Part shown: positions 1 through 9,272 of the stretch, piece by piece
Position numbering within the stretch: position 1 is the stretch's first letter
Layout of the letters: every line of letters begins with the position of its first letter
NCBI GenBank assembly: GCA_003194525.1
Contig: NBIV01000262.1
Coordinates: forward strand, 53,524 to 117,523
DNA: 64,000 nt
From: Gracilariopsis chorda
Taxonomy: Eukaryota; Rhodophyta; Florideophyceae; Gracilariales; Gracilariaceae
Direction: 5' to 3'
Notes under the pieces: generated by a model
What the model was told of the DNA's origin: nothing
Databases searched by the model: none
The model's input: only the letters and a program-made list of their open reading frames with translations
Program-made: the position numbers and the translations under genes

Positions 1-962
1 CCGAGATCGTTGCTGCAACTCACCATTACGAATTCGTCCTCAAGTCTTCGCTCGTGAATAAGTTCTTCACCAATTGAGTTCGTCTTGTTATTGTATGTGA
101 AGAAGACTAACTGCTAAGCAACAATGAGGGGAAGGAGGAAGAGGGGATGCTTGTTCGCTCATGGTTAAATAGGCTTGAGAAAGAGCTTCCAAAGCGCCGA
201 TTCCTCCCCTCAACATCACCTGATACCCTTTAGGGAAGCACATACTTAATTATTGCAAGACAGTTGAAGATGATTTCGATTATTTCCGAGTCACCCTTTG
301 CCTACTATCACATTGCATCATCAGAGTATGTTTGCAGCATAAACATACTGTAACATTCTACGGAGACGGTCGCCATATTACACCATCAAGGAAAGGCCAT
401 AATCATTTCATGGAGTCGGACTATCGCATTAAATTCAATAGTAAGCAATGATAGAAACATGCTAACGCTCGAAATGACAGGAAATGAAACAAAATCCCCA
501 GCGGAATATTGTGAGGAGTGTGAAATGAAGTTTGCTCAAGCATCATCACACAGTCTCTGCTTTAGGCTTTCCTTTATGATCAGCAATGAGAGAGGTGAAC
601 AAAACTGCCTTCATTATTTTGTCGATTACGTGTCTTTACCATGAGTCAGTTGCTAGGAGATTCGTGACAATCCGAACGATCACGTCGCATCATTATGCTG
701 GTGCAGCGATTCGTTGTTTTCTTGAAGAACAGAGGGGCATTAATCTCATTACCCTATTTTCACAGTGAGAGCAGCGAAGAATCCATATATTGTGTTGCAG
801 CGAAGTTCTTTTGTGAGGAAAAGATATGTCAAAGTCGTCAAAGTGTATATGCAACACCTCTTTCGCTGATAAAGAACGATGATATTTAGATAATATTCGT
901 GTTGTATTGTATTCGTTGGGCCTACGAAATTTCATACTGGGTTCGGTGTAACGTACTTGCTC
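1..962. other. No gene recognised
   Basis: I see no convincing coding region. Short open frames on both strands have no recognisable motifs. The segment may include the decayed upstream part of the non-LTR element that becomes recognisable from about 963. Confidence 0.5.
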
Positions 963-1742
963 TGACCACATCCTGCTGTCGAAGGCAAAGAATACATAGT
1001 ACAGTATAGGTGTCCAGAGAGTTTCTTTCACAGTGCGACCGCAACACACACGCCAGAAGTCACCGCTGCAAAACACGCGCTTCAAAAGGTTTTGCAAAGA
1101 TGTGAAGAAGGATGGAAAGGACGAATCAGATTTGCAACGGACTCCAGAAGTATGGTAGATGGGTTGCAGAGCTCGCTTCGACAGCAACCCTCTTCGTTAC
1201 AAACTGTTTCACGAATACTAAGTTCCATTACCGACAAAAGAGGCTGTTTCGTTGATATCGTTTGGATACCCGGGCATTGCGGCCTTCCGCAGAATGAACG
1301 GGTGGATAGCCTTGCTAAGCAAGGTTTGAGCACTCCTTTGAAAGATCAATTCAGAGTACTGGTCTACTTTGAGGACGCCAAGACACGAATAATGGCTGCC
1401 TCTAGAGCCAAGCCTTTGATCAATGATGTCCCAGAAGAACTACAAAGCATCATATCGCCACGGAAAGCAGAAGTCACACTGTCTCAGATCTATGTAGGAC
1501 ACACGCCGAAGCTTCACCCTGTTGCAAGCTACATAGGAGGGAAACCATCATAATGTGACTGTAATACGCACGCTAACAACAGCGCTGAACACTATGTGCT
1601 TCGTTGCCCTAAGCGGACAGATTCTAGGAGACGCGAGCTTCCTGCCGCAGCAGAGAGAAAAGGTAAGACTTTGGCGGAGATAGTCCGCCAGTGGCCACAG
1701 AAGGTGTTAGCCTTTCTTAGGAGAGAGAGGGTTTTCTCATAA
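963..1742 (+). pseudogene. Non-LTR retrotransposon 3' end: RNase H domain and C-terminal Cys/His tail
   Basis: The frame reads ATDSRSMVDGLQ, then VDIVWIPGHCGLPQNERVD followed by SLAKQG. These are the Asp and His/Asp blocks of the RNase HI domain found at the end of LINE-type polyproteins; an upstream TPEVTAAKHALQKVL stretch fits the Glu block. The frame meets one in-frame TAA at 1551-1553 and continues as C-D-C, then EHYVLRCP and a basic region, to TAA at 1740-1742. That Cys/His tail is typical of LINE ORF2 C-termini. The reverse transcriptase and endonuclease are not visible upstream, so this is a truncated, dead copy. The first RNase H Asp block is missing or out of frame. Confidence 0.75.
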
Positions 1743-2008
1743 AAAGGAAAAAAACCTCTATCAATATGCCGTAATCAGACATATTGAACCTTTTGTGCTG
1801 CGTTGCGTCAAGCGGACAGAATTTAGAAGACGCGAGCTCCCTGCTCCTGCAGAAAGAAGAGGTAAGACTTTAGCGGAGATAATCGGCCAGTGGCCACAAA
1901 AGTTGTTGGCTTTCTTGAGGAGAGAGACGTTTTTCAAATTAGAAACCACTATCAGCGTGCCGTAATCAGGCATGCTGAACCCACAATAAAGAAGAAGAAG
2001 AAGAAGAG
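1596..2008 (+). repeat. Tandemly duplicated LINE 3' tail ending in (GAA)n
   Basis: The end of the LINE coding region (from about 1596) recurs diverged from about 1795, a shift of 199 bp. A further tail motif (CTATCA..TGCCGTAATCAG) occurs at 1758 and again at 1949. The second copy ends in (GAA)n at 1991-2008. Either two 5'-truncated copies inserted in tandem or the tail was duplicated locally. Confidence 0.7.
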
Positions 2009-2589
2009 AGTTTCTTGGGTTCCTGCGAAGAGAAAACTATTAAAAAACATCCAACTCGTGATACCCCCAAGTATCTCTAAAGTAGATGCTAGTAGGTGTC
2101 TCTCCGTCTGGGCGGGTATGCTTTCCTTCTTTGCGTGAACGTGGTGATTTATCAATTGCAGAGATTATTAGACGATGGACTGTGAAAGTGTTCGTCTACC
2201 TGGTGAGAGAATGTTTCTTTGAACGGAAACGATCTGCGCTATGTTGGAATTATACATAGGCACCTATAAAGAGAGAGAGAGAGAGTCCCTCCGCTAATGC
2301 CGCTATGGGGCATTAGAAGCACCCAGTAAGTTTTTTGTTTGTTGTTGTTTGTCGTTGTTTGTTTGTGAGCGTACGCTAATAATTCTGAAACCGTGGCGGG
2401 AGTACTTATCAAAGAACTTCTATCTCTACAAGTATTCCAATACTCCAGCCGACACTTTTTAACTGGCGCTGAACTGCAAGCCCTTGGTGTTCTTTTGTAG
2501 TCGATAATATCTCCCACCTGGACACACATAAGATATAACAAAAAATTCAATTGTAGAACCAACCTGACCTCGTTCTTTGGTTATTGAAC
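2009..2589. other. No gene; simple repeats
   Basis: No coding region recognised. Contains a (GA)n microsatellite at about 2270-2285 and a TTG/TTTG-rich run at about 2331-2368. Confidence 0.5.
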
Positions 2590-3413
2590 CTGTCTCGGAC
2601 CCAGGATGTCCGTAAAATCGACCCGGCAGTCGGCGCACCGACAGCCTGAAGACCTGGGCGGTAGCGTCGGAAAAAGACCCCCGCTTATCTGTGCGAAACA
2701 GAAGGGACGAGGCACGTGCAACTCTGCGGATCTTACCAACCTTTCCCTAACTTTTCCCAGAAAGGTTCATGGAGGTTCCCACGGAAACTCTGGCGGGATC
2801 GCGGTGGGTCTCCAACGGAGACCAGGGATTTTAGGAAGCGACAACACCGCCTGTACAAGGATCTGAATGGTTTTACATGGTTTTTCTGGACTTACGCTGA
2901 GATCTACAGCACACACGGGCCCCAACCCGATCTTACCGCCCTTTATCGCCAAGGATAAAGAGAAAAGGGAGGGTAAGATGTCACCAGATCTTCTGGGTGG
3001 CGCGAACGTGGTACATGGAATCCGCCTTGTCGTGGTGTACCCCTTACCTGGCGTTCTCTCGAGTTGAGGAAGGATTAGCATAGCAAAGTCTGGAAGAGGC
3101 GAAACGCGCCAGTACGAAATGGATTATACATTCGGGTCTCCCCGCAGAAGTTTTGTACCATTCTAATACGTCTTGGAATACCAGTTGGTGAGCGTAACAC
3201 GGCTGCAGCATGGTGGGAGCAAGCAACAGCCACCAACAATATTTTGAGTCGGAAGTTAAGACTGGTGTAACGGGGTAGAGAGAACTTGTCATTCACGAGG
3301 AGTAGCTAGCGGTTAACCTTAGTTGTTGAGAGACTGAGAAGGAATTATGATAGGCTCTACCACAGCGTCGCAATTAGACAATGTGCGCCCATAAAGAAGA
3401 AGAAGAAGAAGAA
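2590..3413 (+). repeat. Dispersed (GAA)n-tailed repeat, copy 1
   Basis: This stretch aligns with 3985-4842 along its length. Shared blocks include the start (GGCAGTCGG..CCGACxGCC, then CTGTGCGAAACAG at about 2690), the middle (CTGAATGGTTTTxCA at about 2862) and the 3' end (GTGAGCGxAACACGGCTGC at about 3187). It ends ATGTGCGCCCATAA followed by (GAA)n at 3396-3413. No conserved protein was found. The simple 3' tail without terminal inverted repeats suggests a non-autonomous non-LTR (SINE-like) element; that class is inference. Confidence 0.65.
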
Positions 3414-3984
3414 CCTGTCTGAAAGATGCACGTCACACTTCTACAGTTCAAACATGCCGTTAGTCAGAAACCATTGCAAGTATCGGAACATATCCAATGG
3501 TATGGCGGACTTCCTAATTATTAGTTTGCTTCGGAGCTCTTCATTGTCTTGCGATGTGAAATCAGACTTTGATTCATGTATGAAAGAGGAAAACTAGGAC
3601 ATCAGCTCTTTGGCGGAAGGCATGAACTGGTAGGTGCAGAGTGCATAACTGCTCCTCTGACCAAGAAAGAGAAATGGAAGAATCCAGTAGTTTTAAAACC
3701 AACAATGACAGGAAAGGCTTCTTCGCGAAGGAACCCCTACGGCGTTTTCGGAATTCCGAACGCGGCCTGGATAGACGCTTAGTACCAACAAGCGAGCTAT
3801 ATCGCAAAACAACTAAAAGGTTTACTACTACCAAATCAGTACTAGGGTTCCTAACCTTCTAATCGGTGCATACCAGGGACAGCACAATGACAAAGACAAG
3901 GATTTAGATATGTTGCGACGAGCGACTATGACGTTGACCCGAGATGTCGTTAAACTCGCCCAGGCGATCGGCGGACTGGTCGCC
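3414..3984. other. No gene recognised
   Basis: Unique-looking sequence between two copies of the GAA-tailed repeat. Only short frames without motifs. Confidence 0.5.
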
Positions 3985-4842
3985 TTCGTCGACCCGGGAT
4001 CTCTCTAGGAGCGACCAGGCAGTCGGCAGACCGACGGCCCGAAGCGACCTGGGTGGCAGTGTTCAGAAAAGGTCCCCGCTAAGCTGTGCGAAACAGTAGG
4101 CACGACGCACGCGCTTCCAGGAAGATCTTGCCAGCCTTTCCCTGAATTTTCCGGGAAGGGTTAGGAGTTGCACAAGGAAACTGAGGCGGCAGTCTTACCT
4201 CACGCAGCATCTCAGCATCGCATGGATGATGGAAGAACACAAGCCCGCCCGTACAGGGACCTGAATGGTTTTGCAGGGCTTTTTACGGAACTTACGCCAG
4301 GATCGAAAGACAGCACGTGTTTTAGGCCGGGTTTACTGCCCAAAATCGCCAACGGTAAAGAGGAAAGGGTGGGTAGAACGTCGTTAGTGCTTCTAGACGA
4401 CGAGAACGAGGCACATTAGAATCCGCTTTGTCGTGGTGTGCCCCTTAGCTGACGTCCTCTGATGGAAAGGGAAGGAATAGCAGAGAAAATGATGGAAAAG
4501 GCGAGCCGCGTCAGAACGAAATGGATCCGATCTCTGGTCCTCCCGTAGAAGCTTGGTGCTGATCTTTCAATGTTCCGAGATAGTAGCCAGTGAGCGCAAC
4601 ACGGCTGCTGCAAGATGAGAGCGAGCAGCAGTCATCGGCTACATTCCGGGGACATGAATAGAGATTGGTACTACAGGACGGAGGAAATCTTTCTTCTCCG
4701 AGGAGCTTTACGTAATACATAGAGTTTAGCGTGCTCGACGAAGAAAAGCTCCCTTGTAATGTTAGATTCTATCACAATGAAGTAGTCAGGTAACGTGTGC
4801 CCATGAAGAAGAAGAAGAAGAAGAAGAAGAAGAAGAAGAAGA
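3985..4842 (+). repeat. Dispersed (GAA)n-tailed repeat, copy 2
   Basis: Second copy of the repeat at 2590-3413, same orientation. Its 3' end reads ACGTGTGCCCAT followed by (GAA)n at 4805-4842, twice as long as in copy 1. The longer pure tract suggests a younger insertion. Orientation and tail type match the LINE remnant at 963-2008. Confidence 0.65.
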
Positions 4843-5632
4843 CTATGACGCCACTCCTGGAGTTATGGCAGGTGCGGGTAATTCTACCGCTGCAGTTGCG
4901 CACCTTCGGTACCTATGTTAAAGAGCGTCTGACTGGCTCACGCGCAAGAGAAGGCACGAATGATCTGAAGGGCTCGGTGAGAAAGTCCTGGTAAAAGTCC
5001 CTTCTACTCGAAGTGGGAAACCGATGCGTGCATTGATATATGTAAAGTCTGCATTTGAATAATGAAGATGAGCTAGCATAGATCCTAGGACTTAAGCTGT
5101 TGAAGTTGTGCTCAACAAGAACACATTCAGGTAGCGGTGGGGCATCCAGTTCCTGAAGAAAAATAAAGAAATGACATGTGAAGAAGGCCTCAAAGAAACA
5201 TTTCAAAGCGGGGTTGGGAGGGAAGCAACGGATACACGGAGTAGCAAGTGCAGGCCGATGTATCTTCGCGTTCTTTCATACAGATAGTACTTCTGGGTCT
5301 CGCTTCTCGTCTTTCCTTTCCACGCTTGGAGGTTGCAACAGGTACATCTCGGACAGCCCGCTAATCCTGCCTGTACAGAGTACTGTTAATATGTTCTGAC
5401 AACGATCCTAGAGAACGCTCGACTTCGCTCGCTACTCCCATTTTCTTAAGACTTCATACTCGTATTCTTCGAGACAATTCCACGAAGTTCGCTCTTAAAG
5501 CATTCGCACCTTACGCAACCGTTCCCCGCGCATCAGCTCGCCATTCTTTTCAAAGCGGATCACTCGATCGCCAGCTCTATGAGCTTCAGAACGGCAACCT
5601 CGTAACTCAAGAGTTTAGCCCCACTCTTTAAG
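4843..5632. other. Intergenic, no gene recognised
   Basis: No conserved coding region. It lies 3' of the minus-strand methyltransferase gene and probably contains its 3' UTR. Confidence 0.5.
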
Positions 5633-6505
5633 TCAGCTTTCATCACTCAAATGCACTTCATCGTCGTCCCGTTCACTGGAGAACAGGTTCAGACGGTACT
5701 GATCCATGAACCTTCTCGCAAACCACGGGAAGAACTTCCACAGTAGCCAGTGTGGCCACCGCGCTCTATGCCAAAACTCGTCCGGCGCTTCCATGAATGT
5801 TTTGGAGCTCATGAGCTTCAACTTTCCATCGGTCCAGCCCTCTATTTCTTTTGGCTCGTCACAGATCCAGCGGAAATGACTCTCCTTTGGCAGGTGCCTC
5901 ATAGGACCATTGTGGCTCTGTCCTTCCACCATTCGTCTGGACGTCGTATCTGTGAAGAACCATACGGGGTGAAAGTTATCACCAATCTGTGAGATGGCTT
6001 TCTGCGCTTGCTCGCTGTCCAAGAAAATGATGGTAGCTTCCGACACAATGAACCACGGTCCACCGGCTTCCTTGACAACATGTATCCACTCCGTATCCGC
6101 CACGCTACCAGCAAACATCCTCCTGCGCTCCTCATCCTGAAAAAACCTGCGGCGCAACTCAATCACATCCGGCAGATCAAGGTCGAACCATCTAACAGTA
6201 CCGTTGTCAAGGCGCTCGAAGCGCGTATTCAGCCCGCATCCAACTTCGACCACTGTGCCGTTTGGAAAGCGATGGAGAAAGTTATTGACCTCGTTGTCGA
6301 TCATCAGTGTGCGACATACGGTTGCTAAAAGGTCGTCGTTGCACTGCTCCCACTCGGGGAAATGGTAGCTGAGCGAGTCTATGATTTCGACCGACTTGGG
6401 GTCGGAAATCATGCCGTCTGGGAGCCGCGTTTGTTGCGCTCTCCCTAGGAGCGGGAGGAAGAGCGTTTGCTGGACGGGCCCTAGCTCGACGGTGGTGTTG
6501 GCCAT
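5633..6505 (-). CDS. LCM-family (TcmP/leucine carboxyl methyltransferase-like) O-methyltransferase
   Basis: Single exon, 290 aa, ATG at 6505. The SAM-binding motif VVEVGCGLNTRFERL (about residues 86-100) is followed by WFDLDLPDVIELRR, the signature of the LCM family of class I methyltransferases. That family includes PP2A leucine carboxyl methyltransferases and bacterial TcmP-like enzymes acting on small molecules. A later hydrophobic strand, WFIVSEATIIFLDSEQA, fits the 'EG..MYL' block of the family. The length is normal and no break is seen. The sequence resembles the bacterial TcmP/COG3315 branch more than eukaryotic LCMT1, so the substrate is unknown. No signal or transit peptide is evident. 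Confidence 0.85.
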   Translation of the reverse strand: MANTTVELGPVQQTLFLPLLGRAQQTRLPDGMISDPKSVEIIDSLSYHFPEWEQCNDDLLATVCRTLMIDNEVNNFLHRFPNGTVVEVGCGLNTRFERLDNGTVRWFDLDLPDVIELRRRFFQDEERRRMFAGSVADTEWIHVVKEAGGPWFIVSEATIIFLDSEQAQKAISQIGDNFHPVWFFTDTTSRRMVEGQSHNGPMRHLPKESHFRWICDEPKEIEGWTDGKLKLMSSKTFMEAPDEFWHRARWPHWLLWKFFPWFARRFMDQYRLNLFSSERDDDEVHLSDES

Positions 6506-7062
6506 CGCGATGGGCGGGATGGGATCGCGGCTGGGAGATTGGGACGGTGACAGCGAAGACTACAAAAGATGATGTGAAAGGAATCGAGTCGTGCTCACAG
6601 ACGCCTTCGAAGCTTCGCTGGCAACTATTTCTATGTTTTCTACCTTCGGTAATCACAACGCTCTATACAGGGTAAGCGAAGTTCGACCCCACAAAAGCAC
6701 CAGGGATAATCGTTGCGCGTGAACAAAGGTTTGACGTTATCCGCGCAATTATGGTCCTGACCCTGCAGCGATCCTGCAGTCTTTACGAAACCACATCCAT
6801 CCACTGAGGTGCGTTTTGTGCTGGTTGATATACGTGTACCAGCTGCGACTATCATCAGTTCACACCACACATGTGGCCTAGTCGTTTTGACCATGACACG
6901 TTTTACCCTTCATAATCAGCTGCTCTGTTCGAAGAGATGGAGAAAATCTTCAGCTTGCGTGCAACTCCACTGTGTCTCTGTGGACGCGATAGTAAACCTG
7001 CCCCTTCCTTCTACAACACTACTTTGCAGTGGCGGCAGGAGTCTTTCCAAAACCAGGAATCG
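6506..7062. other. Intergenic between methyltransferase and WD40 pseudogene
   Basis: Should contain the promoter of the minus-strand methyltransferase. I see no clear TATA box or other element. The left part may include more decayed WD40 sequence but shows no readable repeat. Confidence 0.4.
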
Positions 7063-7960
7063 TCAACCCGGCCAATCCGTCCTTCGTATGTTCCCAACCC
7101 CTTTCGTTCGATCAAGCTGCTCGCAAGTCACCTCATTCGAGTACTCCCAGTTTGGTTCCATCGAAAGCCCAAGGGCGCCGACCGCCGTCTGCCGCGCAGC
7201 GTCACCAGATGTTATCACGCACTCCCCATCCGCCACGCTCCAAATCCGTCGAATACCTCCAGTCTCGAACGACACAACTCGCGAGCCGTCCTCGTTCACA
7301 TTCACACCAACCACGCATAAACGGTGAACGAACGGTGGTGCAATCACGCTGCCACTGTAGACGTCTCAGACGCGAACCATCTAGTCGTATGAACCAGAGA
7401 CCACTCGAGATCCGTTACGGGTAATTGCGTACCCAACCCGTGTGACCGACGAGAGGCTGCCCCACACCCGAGGCCACTCGAGTTCCGTCCTGGATGATTG
7501 CAACGCACCGCACTGTGTCCGTATGACGGACGAAAGTCTGCGGTACCTGCTTTCTGTTCGCCACATCCCGCACCCGAACCGTCCCGTCCGCCGAATCCGA
7601 AACCACTCGACTCCCGCCTCAACTAAACCCTACACACACAACTGCATACTTCTGTCCAACAAGTGACCGACCTACTGGATCTCCACTTCTCACCTCCCAC
7701 ACCTGCACCCCTTATCGTATGAACCGGAGACTACTCGATTATCTTGACTGATTGGAGCAGACAGCACCAAATGCATGTAACCGGCGAGAGTCGTCCTTCC
7801 GGCTCTCTGCTGCTACCTCCCACACTCGAATAGTCTTACCCATTGAACCAGATACCTTTCGATTTCCGTCCGGGTCCATCGTAACACAATCCACCCCACC
7901 CGTATGGCCGCCCACAAGAGGTTTGCCCACTGGCTCTCCCCTGCCCACGTCCCACACTCG
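7063..7960 (-). pseudogene. WD40-repeat protein pseudogene (NACHT/HET-E-like repeat style)
   Basis: Read on the minus strand, WD40 repeats follow one another but jump frame several times. Recognisable blocks are VGGHTGGVDCVTMDPDGNRK with VSGSMGKTIRVWEV (near 7920), GSRVVSDSADGTVRVRDV (near 7600), RHTDTVRCVAIIQDGTRVAS (near 7520), NGSRVVSGSYD (near 7400) and EDGSRVVSFETGG with IRRIWSVADG (near 7280). In-frame stops and single-base shifts separate them, for example between the blocks at 7620 and 7740. The 'PL.GHT..V..V....G.RVVSGS.D.T.RVWD' style is typical of repeat-rich regulatory WD40 proteins. No N-terminal effector or NACHT domain is visible upstream. Non-functional as it stands. Confidence 0.8.
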
Positions 7961-9272
7961 TCATCACCAGCATGATGTTACGATAGGGTAAAGTTGAGAA
8001 ACAAGGACGCAAGCTTTCACACTTTGTTGTCGGGTGGTGATTCTTGCGCCAGCCGACTCCATTACGTGGGACACCCTGTTCAACTCAGAAAATCTCTGGA
8101 GATCACGTCATTTCCTCTCGTGTGTGGTGCTTTGGGCTGCACAGAGCGTGGGGATCGAATGAAGTGATATCCGTGTGGTTCTGCAAGTAGGAGTGCCTTG
8201 GTGTGGCCCGGCGAACGAAGATACACCTTGGGAACTTGACGAAAAGGGTGGGATCTTGAAAGAAAACTGAAAACGGCATTGGAGCAGAAGTTCATACTGA
8301 TGTTGTGCTTGTTCACAGTACGCGACGTGGCTGCGATGTAATAGCATCGTCGTGTAAGATGAGCAATTTGACGGAGTTTGTCAAGAAAAAAGACGCCAAA
8401 TGTGCCATAACAAATCGCCACACGCAGACTTCAAAGGGTTCGTCGAACCAAAAGCGTGACAAATTGTCGTCGTCCCCAATGCCGAACCTTCCACCTTTAT
8501 CATGATGGTGGCCATAGATCGCTGCTTAGTTTTTGTCTTGGAAAAAGGGCGGAGGGTTAGAAATCTATCCCTTCCTCTCCCTTTAGTACAATTCGGTCCG
8601 CTTTCCCAAGAGCGTTTCATTGCTTCGGAATGATTCTTGCCCAAGCATATCGCGCTGGTTCTTATCAGTGACCTGCTGTGGATCGCTTGTTGTCGAGCCA
8701 TAATGAAGCGTTAAGGGCTTTCTATGACAGATGTAGATAGTACATGCGTACAATAAGGGCGGTTGCTCGAAACTGGCAAAATAAAGGAGCAGACTCCACC
8801 GTACTGATAGCATATCTCTCCCTTTCCCCTTAAATGGTTATGGACTTCAGGTAAAGGGTTAACACGGTACAGTACTCGAAAACGGCACCCGTGCACCCGT
8901 GGTGTGATTTCTGCTACAATGATTCGTCAGAGCAAAGCGCAACTGAAATCAGCACACCTGCTCACTCTAACACCGTGCATCTCCCTAAATCACACGCTCG
9001 CTTCATTTATTTATATAAATCACAGCGTCAGCCGCATAAGTCCCGTACTTCCCTGCGCGCTTCGGCTTTCTTCGACTAATTTACTTCTGCTATGCTGCTC
9101 TCCCCTTTCAGGGCCTCCCGCTACAGACCGAACGCGGAAACAGGTAGTCGTTCCCCATCGACTACGTTCCGCAGCTGAGCATACGTCTCATCTCTTTTGC
9201 ATACCTTGTTATCCGCGCGTCGCGGGTTTGACGCGCAACACTTACACCCCTCTATCCCCAGACCCCAACACC
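7961..9272. other. Intergenic; probable 5' region of the WDTC1-like gene
   Basis: No conserved gene. An open frame continues upstream of the chosen ATG of the next gene from 8904, but its translation has no homology signal. An AT-rich TTATTTATATAAAT run at about 9007-9020 could be a TATA-like element; its distance to the ATG (about 250 bp) leaves this unproven. Confidence 0.4.

Noticed and set aside
8904-9272. N-terminal extension of the WDTC1-like protein
   Set aside because: The frame is open, but the translation has no resemblance to the family; the ATG at 9273 has good context and starts close to the first WD40 repeat.
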